Source: an uncultured Prevotellaceae bacterium (GTDB lineage Bacteria; Bacteroidota; Bacteroidia; Bacteroidales; Bacteroidaceae). From it: DNA of 37,389 nt. The notes under the pieces are model-generated. The model ran no database searches. It saw only the letters and a program-made list of their open reading frames with translations, and was not told the origin of the DNA. Shown piece by piece: positions 31,439 through 37,389 of the stretch (position 1 is the stretch's first letter; every line of letters begins with the position of its first letter). The position numbers and the translations under genes are program-made. The DNA lies in NCBI GenBank assembly GCA_947166655.1, contig CAMVFC010000020.1:1-37389 (forward strand), in the 5' to 3' direction.

Positions 31439-33103
31439 ATGACAATGAAATTGACACGTCATCTTATTCTCACCTTTTCGGTGTCTCTCATCTTCCCAGC
31501 ATCGGTTGCTGCGCAGCAGTTTGAAACCTTCATTCCCGTCAGTGAGGCCGACGAGCAGATGCAGACGGGTCCCTTCGCCCCCTCCTGGGAGTCGCTGGAG
31601 CGCTATCAGGTGCCCGAATGGTTTCGCGATGCGAAGTTCGGCATCTGGGCCCACTGGGGCCCGCAGTGCGTGGAGGGCTCCGGCGACTGGATGGCCCGTG
31701 GCATGTACGAAGAGGGATCGGGGCAGTACCGCCATCACCGCGAGCACTATGGCCATCCGAGCGTGGTGGGTTTCAAGGACATCCTGCCCCTGTTCCGCGC
31801 CGAGCGCTGGCAGCCGGATTCGCTGGTGGCTTATTACAAGCGTGTGGGGGCCCGCTATTTCTTTGCTTTGGGCAATCATCACGATAACTTTGATCTCTGG
31901 GACTCCCGCTATCAGCCTTGGAACAGTCGGCGCATAGGGCCGAAGCGTGACATCCTGTCCGAATGGGCGGTAGCAGCCGAGAAGGCCGGTCTGCCGCTGG
32001 GCATCAGCTTCCATGCCGACCACGCCTGGCGATGGTACGAGACGGCTCAGCGCCACGACCTCGAGGGCGAGTACAAGGATGTGCCCTACGACGGACGGCT
32101 GACGCGCAAGGACGGCACCGGCACGTGGTGGGAGGGGCTGGACCCGCAGGACCTCTATGCGCAGAACCACCCCCTTAGCCGTGATTCGTGGGAGGGGCGC
32201 AGCATCCACGACCAGTGGGACTGGACGCACGGTGCCGCGCTGCCTACACAGGAGTATATCACCAACTTCTACAACCGCACGCTGGACGCCATCAACCGCT
32301 ATTCGCCCGAGCTAATCTACTTCGACGTTACGGTGTTGCCGTTCCACAACCTCAGCGACTGTGGCCTGCGCATCGCGGCGCACGAGTATAACCACAGTGC
32401 CGGACTGCATGGTGGCAAGACCGAGGCTGTGGTCTTCGGAAAGATCCTCGACCAGCGGCAGCGACGTGCCATCACTTGGGATGTGGAGCGCGGAGCGCCC
32501 AACGAGATACTTCCCGAGCCGTGGCAGACGTGTACTTGCCTGGGTGGCTGGCACTGGAATGAGGGCATCTCCCGCAGCAATGGCTACAAGCAGGCGCCGC
32601 AGGTGGTGAAGATGCTGGTGGATGTGGTGTCGAAAAACGGGAACTTGCTGCTGAGCGTTCCCTTGCGTGCCGACGGCACCTTCGACGAGTACGAACACCG
32701 GATTCTGGAAGGCATTCGTGTGTGGTTGGATCAGAACGGCGAATGTATTTATGGTACGCGCCCGTGCGCGAAGTTCGGCGAGGGCCCTGTGGCCGAGGCG
32801 GATATCAAGATGAACGCTCAGGGCTTCAACGAGGGCAGTTATGCGAAGATGGACGCGCGAGAGATACGCTTCACGCAGACTGCCGAGGCGCTCTACGCCA
32901 TCGCCTTGGGCTGGCCCGAAGACGGACGTCTCGTCATTCGCTCCTTGGCCAAGGGCAATGCGCTCTTCCCCAAAACCATCAGGCGTGTGGAGCTGTTGGG
33001 CTACGGACAGCTGAATGCAGAGCAGACCTCTGAAGGTCTCATCTTGATGCTGCCCGAGACACGCACTAACGAGATAGCCCCCGTGCTGCGTCTGAAAAAG
33101 TAA
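31439..33103 (+). CDS. Secreted alpha-L-fucosidase (GH29)
   Basis: GH29 enzymes release alpha-L-fucose by a retaining mechanism. This 554-residue protein has a signal peptide (to about residue 26), then the barrel with KFGIWAHWGPQCVEGSGDWMARGMY (66-90), ARYFFALGNHHDNFDLWDS (138-156) and the nucleophile region PELIYFDVT with Asp296. SKNGNLLLSVPLRADG and the C-terminal beta-sandwich (about 430-554) complete the family plan and length. A likely acid/base Glu cannot be pinned from sequence because that residue varies within GH29. It starts at ATG 31439; a second ATG two codons later is equally possible. It lies 45 bp after the regulator gene and probably acts in the periplasm on fucosylated side chains. 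Confidence 0.92.
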   Translation: MTMKLTRHLILTFSVSLIFPASVAAQQFETFIPVSEADEQMQTGPFAPSWESLERYQVPEWFRDAKFGIWAHWGPQCVEGSGDWMARGMYEEGSGQYRHHREHYGHPSVVGFKDILPLFRAERWQPDSLVAYYKRVGARYFFALGNHHDNFDLWDSRYQPWNSRRIGPKRDILSEWAVAAEKAGLPLGISFHADHAWRWYETAQRHDLEGEYKDVPYDGRLTRKDGTGTWWEGLDPQDLYAQNHPLSRDSWEGRSIHDQWDWTHGAALPTQEYITNFYNRTLDAINRYSPELIYFDVTVLPFHNLSDCGLRIAAHEYNHSAGLHGGKTEAVVFGKILDQRQRRAITWDVERGAPNEILPEPWQTCTCLGGWHWNEGISRSNGYKQAPQVVKMLVDVVSKNGNLLLSVPLRADGTFDEYEHRILEGIRVWLDQNGECIYGTRPCAKFGEGPVAEADIKMNAQGFNEGSYAKMDAREIRFTQTAEALYAIALGWPEDGRLVIRSLAKGNALFPKTIRRVELLGYGQLNAEQTSEGLILMLPETRTNEIAPVLRLKK

Positions 33104-33131
33104 ATAATCTCCCCTGAACGACCTGACTTTC

Positions 33132-33159
33132 CCCCCGAACGAGTCAGCTCGTTCGGGGG
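33132..33159. terminator. Palindrome of the CCCCCGAACGAG family between convergent genes
   Basis: CCCCCGAACGAG (33132-33143), TCAG loop, CTCGTTCGGGGG (33148-33159) form a perfect 12-bp stem. It shares its core with the element at 12403-12554, and like it lies between convergent genes (fucosidase and kinase). A likely bidirectional terminator. Confidence 0.7.
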
Positions 33160-33300
33160 CGCTTTCACTTATCACCTTCTCCTATACATAAAACATAGGT
33201 CTCTTGAACCGATTGGGGTTGTTCCATGTTTGTTTTGATGCTCGGGTAGCGAGGATATTAGAGGATTGGCTAAATGTCAATCCGCCCTGAGCGACCGAAA

Positions 33301-33338
33301 GGGAGAAGACCTTCTCCCCGCTCTCCCGTGAGGGAGAG
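33301..33338. repeat. Two adjacent perfect hairpins after the kinase gene
   Basis: GGGAGAAG-AC-CTTCTCCC (33301-33318) and CTCTCCC-GTGA-GGGAGAG (33321-33338) stand side by side, just downstream of the kinase stop on the minus strand. There is no T-run; either a terminator without a tail or another dispersed repeat. Confidence 0.6.
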
Positions 33339-33345
33339 AGTTTCG

Positions 33346-35733
33346 CTATTGCTCGAAAGCTGTGCGCCAGCCAACTCCCTTCCCCCACGGCCATGTGTCT
33401 TTTCTGAGGGCCTGGCGCATCAGTGCTGCTATCGTGCTGCCGGGATTGTCGTGTGGGGCTACCGGATATTCGCGGATGCGGTGGGCAAACTGTCGCCAGC
33501 CATCGGCCTGCTGATAGGCTTCGCTCGAACCGATGGGCACATAAATTTCCGGGTCGGGATGTCCCTCAACGCCAGGCATGAAGAGGTTCAGCTGTCCATT
33601 CTGCGAGTCGAAGTATGGCGGCGTGGGCGACTCCAGATAGACGCGGTCAACCCAGGTGGCAAACGTCCACGGGCCGATGTAGGTGATATTGTCAGGAATG
33701 AACAACTCCTCAGGGTTGAACCAGTTGAAGGCCTCGTCGCTAAGCGATGCGATGCTGCGCGGGATGCGGGCCACGTGGCTGGCCGAAATCATGCAGTTGG
33801 TGGCCGTGTGGATGATGGCGTTGCAGTTCTCGCGACTGTCATAGACCGGATTGTCCGGGCTCACCTTCACTTGCGTCAGTTTATAGTTTTTCGAAATGGC
33901 GGTAGTGGCTAAGCTCGTCGTTGCTGCAGGAATAAAGATGGAACTGAACTGGTTCAACCCGAAGGCATCGTGGTCGATACGTTCCAGTCTTTCGGGCAGT
34001 TCCATGTGCTGCAGTCGTTTACAAGAGTGGAAGGCCCATGCTCCAATTCGACGGATGCTTTGCGGCAACTGGATGCTTTGCAGGGACAGACATTCTTCAA
34101 AGTCGCTGATGCCAATCTCCTCCAGCCCTGTGAAGAACCTCAGTTCATCGAAGTGCTTAATGATTGGGTTGCGGCAGAAAGCAGCATCGAGCGCAGCGAC
34201 GGCCTGTGCCTCGCTGATTGACAGCTCTCCGTTGTGGTTCCGGTCCCATCGCTGCAGGCAGATGGCCTTCACCTCCGGGTCGGCAAACTCTATCTCGCTC
34301 TTCATCAGAGGCCGCAGGGGCTTCCATGTCAGACGGTTGGGGACGTTGTCATTCTTTTCGTATTCCGGCACAAAGATGTACGATAGTTGCGGACAGCCCT
34401 GCAGAGGTACTACACCCTCGTTGGTGGCGGGTAACATCGACTCGAAGATGACCGTCTGCAGCCGCGGGCAGTCGTCCATGCAATGGTCGCCGATACCCAC
34501 CACGGTGCTGGGCACGGAGAGCATGGGCAACCCACTTCGGCGGAAGGCATTCTTCTGGAAAAAGCGGACGCTACGTGGGATGGCTATCGACTGCAGCTTC
34601 TTGCAATCGCAGAAGGCGTTGCGACTAATGGCGGTCAGGCCCGTAAAGTGTTGCAGCTCATCGAAATACATGATGTCGCAGTCGCCAGTAAAGACCTCGC
34701 CCAGCGACGTCACGGCCTGTGCCTCGGCATAGCTCAGCTCGCCGTCGTGGTCGCTGTCCCAATGGGCGATGCATTTGCGCCTCACCGCCTCGTCCTCGAA
34801 GTCGATGATCTCGTGGCGCAGCACGCGCAGCTGCCTTTCCATCTGTGCCGTTTGGTCCTCGAAGCCGGATGCCTTCTGCTGCAAGTGCCGTATCTGCCAA
34901 CCCAGCACAGCGATGATGACTGTTGCCAGGGCCACGCCTGCAGCAATGGTGAGCAGACGCCGGCGGCGGTTGCTCTGTCGCAGTGCCTCCACCAGTGCGT
35001 CGGCGTTCGGCCAGCGCTGGTCGATGGGAGCCAGACAGCGGTTGATGATGCGCCTCGGCACGACCCGGCCCCTGCGGTTCATCTCTTGCAGGATGATGCC
35101 CAGCGAATAGACATCGTTGCGCACGTCGGCCTCGGCCAAGCGCAACTGCTCCGGAGCCATATAGCGCAGCGTGCCTGCCGGCTGCTTCAGGATAGCGTGG
35201 CTGTCGGTGTCTGCCAGTCCGAAATCGATGAGTTTCACGTAGCCTCCATTGTGGGTGACCATCACGTTCGAGGGTTTCAGGTCGCGGTGCACCACCTGTT
35301 GCTGGTGGACGTAGGCCACGGCCTCGGCCAGCTCCATGGCGATGCGCCGCAGCTGCCCCACAGGCGGTTCCGTCTGCAGATAGTCGGAGAGTGTCGTTCC
35401 GTCTATCCATTCCGCCACCATGCACATCGTGGCGCCGCGTCCGGGCAGCGCCACCGTCTCCATGCCCGTGGCCATCATCAAGCCCGGATGCTGCAGTCGC
35501 ATCAGCACCTCCAGCTCCTTGCGCAGCATCTGCCGGTAGGCCTCGTCCCCCTGATGCTCAGGTGTCAGACATTTCAGCAGGAACCACCGTCCGTAGCGCT
35601 TAGCCCGGTAGAGCTCACAGTAGCCCCGCGACGGCCTGCGTTCGATATCGGTAAACGTCGTGCTGAGCCCCTCGTAGCCTTCGGTCAGGTAGCCCGATGT
35701 GCTGCTCTCATCTGTGTATGAAGTCCGGTTCAT
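33346..35733 (-). CDS. Membrane Ser/Thr protein kinase with duplicated EF-hand plus BspA-type LRR sensor
   Basis: This 795-residue protein has a cytoplasmic Hanks-type kinase (about 35-255): Lys54 in FLLK, catalytic VVHRDLKPSNV (149-151 HRD), KLIDFG (170-172 DFG) and MAPE (192-195). A transmembrane helix (259-279) and short coiled coil follow. The external part contains two copies of a 171-residue unit: an EF-hand loop (DSDHDGELSYAE at 326-337, DRNHNGELSISE at 497-508), a conserved 'FDEL..FTGL' stretch and BspA/LRR_5 repeats. The glycine-rich loop is poorly conserved. Such a layout suggests that calcium or protein binding outside controls phosphorylation inside; that is inference. It follows the AAA/DUF4143 gene by 41 bp on the same strand. 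No phosphatase partner is visible. Confidence 0.87.
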   Translation of the reverse strand: MNRTSYTDESSTSGYLTEGYEGLSTTFTDIERRPSRGYCELYRAKRYGRWFLLKCLTPEHQGDEAYRQMLRKELEVLMRLQHPGLMMATGMETVALPGRGATMCMVAEWIDGTTLSDYLQTEPPVGQLRRIAMELAEAVAYVHQQQVVHRDLKPSNVMVTHNGGYVKLIDFGLADTDSHAILKQPAGTLRYMAPEQLRLAEADVRNDVYSLGIILQEMNRRGRVVPRRIINRCLAPIDQRWPNADALVEALRQSNRRRRLLTIAAGVALATVIIAVLGWQIRHLQQKASGFEDQTAQMERQLRVLRHEIIDFEDEAVRRKCIAHWDSDHDGELSYAEAQAVTSLGEVFTGDCDIMYFDELQHFTGLTAISRNAFCDCKKLQSIAIPRSVRFFQKNAFRRSGLPMLSVPSTVVGIGDHCMDDCPRLQTVIFESMLPATNEGVVPLQGCPQLSYIFVPEYEKNDNVPNRLTWKPLRPLMKSEIEFADPEVKAICLQRWDRNHNGELSISEAQAVAALDAAFCRNPIIKHFDELRFFTGLEEIGISDFEECLSLQSIQLPQSIRRIGAWAFHSCKRLQHMELPERLERIDHDAFGLNQFSSIFIPAATTSLATTAISKNYKLTQVKVSPDNPVYDSRENCNAIIHTATNCMISASHVARIPRSIASLSDEAFNWFNPEELFIPDNITYIGPWTFATWVDRVYLESPTPPYFDSQNGQLNLFMPGVEGHPDPEIYVPIGSSEAYQQADGWRQFAHRIREYPVAPHDNPGSTIAALMRQALRKDTWPWGKGVGWRTAFEQ

Positions 35734-35774
35734 GTGTGGGAGTTCTCAGTTTTTGTTAAATAATAGAACACACC

Positions 35775-36977
35775 TTAATACAAAAAGCCAAAGAGCCAAA
35801 GGGGAATTTTGTTTCCAAGCACATACTCCTCGTCGGCTGAGGCAATGTAGCCATGGGTGATGCCTGCAATCTGCTTACCGTCCTTAGGACGTCCTCCCAC
35901 CTCAATGGTGTACTGATGATCGATGGTGAAATCGGCAGACGTCTTGCTATATTCAACCACATGACCAGCGGACAGCTGGTTAATGAAGAACACCTCTCGC
36001 TCCGTGCCTTCATTCACCTGTGTAGTGGTGAGGGCATGTAGCATATTGGTGTTCTCCATATAAATCTTATCTGGTTTCTGCAGGCGTTTTACGTTTGTGA
36101 CATCAGAATAGAGCATTTGAATCAGACGCGCATCACTAAGATACTGCAAATACTGCAGCAATGTGTTGCGCGAGATTTCTGCCATAGACGACAATTTCAC
36201 GGTATCGACAGTATATGGAACACTTGACGAAAGGATTCCCAACAGCGACTTCACCTTACGTACATTGCCCACATCCAGTTTCCTCAGCTGGGGCAGTTCC
36301 ATTTCGATGATCGTATTGACGACATTCTCTATGCGTACATAGTAATTATTCTGCCCTTCTTTCAGGAAAGGATAGTAGCCGTAGCGCAGATACTCAGAAA
36401 AAAGGGGAAGCGGGCGCAACTGTGTATTGACTTCAGCGCACAGGCTGTTACCATCTGTGAGAATCTCTTGAAGCGTTCTCTTTCGGAACACTTTCTGATG
36501 GAACATCCGCAGGTACTCCCTGAAGGAAAGCCCCAGCATGGTGTACGTGATACAGCGACGCGACAAGTCGGCCTCCCCTTCCGTCAAGTTAATCAGTGAC
36601 GAGCCACTCAGCACGAAATGCATATCTTCGAACTCGTCATAGGCATTCTTGATTTCCTGGCTCCAGCCATTGTATTTATGCACCTCGTCCAGAAACAGAT
36701 ACTTTCCGCCTTGTGCATGGAATTGTTCGATAAAGTCCAAGAGACGATGTGTGCTGAAATAGATGTTATCTAAGCTGGCGTATAGCACATCCAAAGTGTT
36801 CGTAGGTCCAAACATCTGCATAATGCGTTGCGTCATCAGTGTTGTCTTGCCCACACCCTTCTGTCCTTTAATCATCAGCAGACGTTCATCCCAATCGATG
36901 TCATCCATGATGCTTCTGACGAAATCGAGTCTTACAGTCTGCATCCTGTTCAGATGTCTTTTAATCAGTGCTTCCAT
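35775..36977 (-). CDS. AAA ATPase with DUF4143 domain
   Basis: This 400-residue protein belongs to the large family of AAA ATPases with C-terminal DUF4143. The N-terminal ATPase (about 15-200) has Walker A KGQKGVGKTTLM, Walker B region GGKYLFLDEVHKYNGW and sensor FVLSGSSLINLTEG. The C-terminal half (about 210-400) has the winged-helix and nuclease-like DUF4143 segment: LSSMAEISRNTLLQYLQYLSDARLI, REVFFINQLSAGHVVEYSKTSADFTID and EVGGRPKDGKQI. The family is common in bacteria and its role is undefined; mobile-element or defence links have been suggested. I take ATG 36977, because it follows the promoter closely and the longer frame (37007) would overlap the -7 box. Upstream are four palindromes likely to regulate it. 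Confidence 0.88.
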   Translation of the reverse strand: MEALIKRHLNRMQTVRLDFVRSIMDDIDWDERLLMIKGQKGVGKTTLMTQRIMQMFGPTNTLDVLYASLDNIYFSTHRLLDFIEQFHAQGGKYLFLDEVHKYNGWSQEIKNAYDEFEDMHFVLSGSSLINLTEGEADLSRRCITYTMLGLSFREYLRMFHQKVFRKRTLQEILTDGNSLCAEVNTQLRPLPLFSEYLRYGYYPFLKEGQNNYYVRIENVVNTIIEMELPQLRKLDVGNVRKVKSLLGILSSSVPYTVDTVKLSSMAEISRNTLLQYLQYLSDARLIQMLYSDVTNVKRLQKPDKIYMENTNMLHALTTTQVNEGTEREVFFINQLSAGHVVEYSKTSADFTIDHQYTIEVGGRPKDGKQIAGITHGYIASADEEYVLGNKIPLWLFGFLY

Positions 36978-37004
36978 CACGCTGTTCAATGAAATTTCCG
37001 GGAG

Positions 37005-37034
37005 CAAATATAGATATAATGTTTAACATGCAAA
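37005..37034 (-). promoter_or_regulatory. Promoter of the AAA/DUF4143 gene
   Basis: On the minus strand TATATTTG (37012-37005) is preceded by TTTG (37034-37031) with an 18-base spacer, the same spacing as the GH53 gene promoter. The -33 element lies inside the first 18-bp palindrome. Confidence 0.65.
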
Positions 37035-37154
37035 ACATTTTTGTCAAAAATTTGTTCATCATGCAGAACATTTTATGTAAAATTTCACTTTTCAAGGGCT
37101 ATCTGTTCATCTTGTTGAACACTTTAGGCACTAAACTGTTCAGTATGTAGAACA
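37020..37154. promoter_or_regulatory. Array of four 18-bp palindromes TGTTY-N8-RAACA
   Basis: TGTTT-N8-AAACA at 37020-37037, and TGTTC-N8-GAACA at 37053-37070, 37104-37121 and 37137-37154. The starts are 33, 51 and 33 bp apart, so the array is symmetrical. The first copy has changed both arms together (TTT with AAA), keeping the dyad. The first copy overlaps the -33 element of the AAA/DUF4143 promoter, which points to autoregulation or control by an unlinked regulator. Confidence 0.75.
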
Positions 37155-37312
37155 CTTCTACTTCATTATTTTTAGTCAAAGGACGCCCAGCAAGGTCTCT
37201 TCTAATATGGAGAAATATTCTTTCACCGTCTTGGCAGATATGCCACATATCTTGTCGTTTTGTGATGGAAAAGGTACGAATTAAAGTTTTGATATTGGAA
37301 TTACATCTCTTT

Positions 37313-37389
37313 GGCACTTTTGCGCAAAACTCAAGGCACTTTTCGTGAAAACTCTTGACACTTTTGGTCAAAACCCTTGGCAGTTTCGG
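37313..37389. repeat. 22-bp tandem repeat with variable 4-bp centre, cut by the window end
   Basis: The unit GGCACTTTT-N4-AAAACTCTT starts at 37313, 37335, 37357 and (incomplete, diverged) 37379, an exact 22-bp period. The centre is GCGC, CGTG or GGTC, flanked each time by TTTT and AAAA. It is not a multiple of three, so it is not a protein repeat. The stretch 37155-37312 between it and the palindrome array shows no convincing gene. Confidence 0.75.

Noticed and set aside
12558..33103. Complete Sus-type polysaccharide utilisation locus
   Set aside because: No SusC- or SusD-like gene is present in the window, so only a CAZyme cluster with regulator can be claimed.
33182..33394. 70-codon minus-strand frame overlapping the kinase 3' end
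   Set aside because: It reads through the two hairpins downstream of the kinase and has no recognisable feature.
37099..37371. 90-codon minus-strand frame near the right edge
   Set aside because: It overlaps the palindrome array and the 22-bp repeat and has no recognisable family, so it is more likely a chance frame; a decayed fragment cannot be excluded.
37313..37389. 22-bp repeats considered as a CRISPR array
   Set aside because: The variable part is only 4 bp, much too short for spacers.

Overview
The window looks like chromosomal DNA of a member of the order Bacteroidales, most likely Prevotellaceae with fairly high G+C. The reasons are: several upstream regions carry the Bacteroidetes promoter -7 box TAnnTTTG, some with an upstream TTTG; Shine-Dalgarno sequences are largely absent; at least five secreted proteins end in a 'DLSGR...GVYIV..KKVVVK'-type tail like type IX secretion (T9SS) sorting domains; and one regulator has a two-component-type sensor (propeller plus Y_Y_Y) joined to AraC. 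The genus is inference. No rRNA, tRNA, CRISPR array or insertion sequence was seen.

Left part (1-10.2 kb, all plus strand) is mostly housekeeping and accessory genes: an iron-sulfur-type flavoprotein, a YccF membrane protein, a hotdog thioesterase, a NupG-like nucleoside symporter, a BFN/DUF151 protein, the 16S rRNA methyltransferase RsmE, a membrane-anchored DUF4836-like protein, a two-gene ABC exporter (ATPase and MacB/FtsX-like permease with a 4-bp overlap) and a sugar-kinase-like domain fused to the C-terminal domain of RapZ. Short tandem octamers (TTGAAAGA) and heptamers (GTCATTY) sit at several gene borders and even supply start and stop codons.

Centre (10.3-33.1 kb) is a carbohydrate-degradation region without SusC/SusD in view. 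It holds a secreted CotH-kinase protein and, on the minus strand, a long series: a 1422-residue LamG/alginate-lyase-like/Ig/CBM protein, a beta-helix glycosidase overlapping it by 4 bp, a decayed GH53, a non-catalytic CBM protein, a 65-residue small protein, a 1401-residue GH31 enzyme and an 881-residue enzyme joining GH53 galactanase to two alpha/beta-hydrolase esterases. Divergent from this series is a membrane-spanning propeller/Y_Y_Y/AraC regulator followed by a GH29 fucosidase. Galactanase, esterases, beta-helix glycosidase and fucosidase together suggest plant cell-wall (pectin-like) side chains as substrate; this is inference.

Right part (33.3-37.4 kb, minus strand) has a membrane Ser/Thr kinase with a duplicated EF-hand plus BspA-type LRR sensor and an AAA ATPase/DUF4143 protein. 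Upstream of the ATPase are four 18-bp palindromes, the first overlapping its promoter, then a 22-bp tandem repeat that runs off the window.

The most unusual material is non-coding: (a) a 185-nt element at 20207-20391 closed by a 15-bp stem and enclosing two tandem double-hairpin units, one stem of which shows a compensatory base-pair swap; (b) a dispersed palindromic repeat with core CCCCGAACGAGTCC at gene ends; (c) several palindrome arrays with an exact 22-bp period; and (d) the four-palindrome array in front of the AAA/DUF4143 gene.
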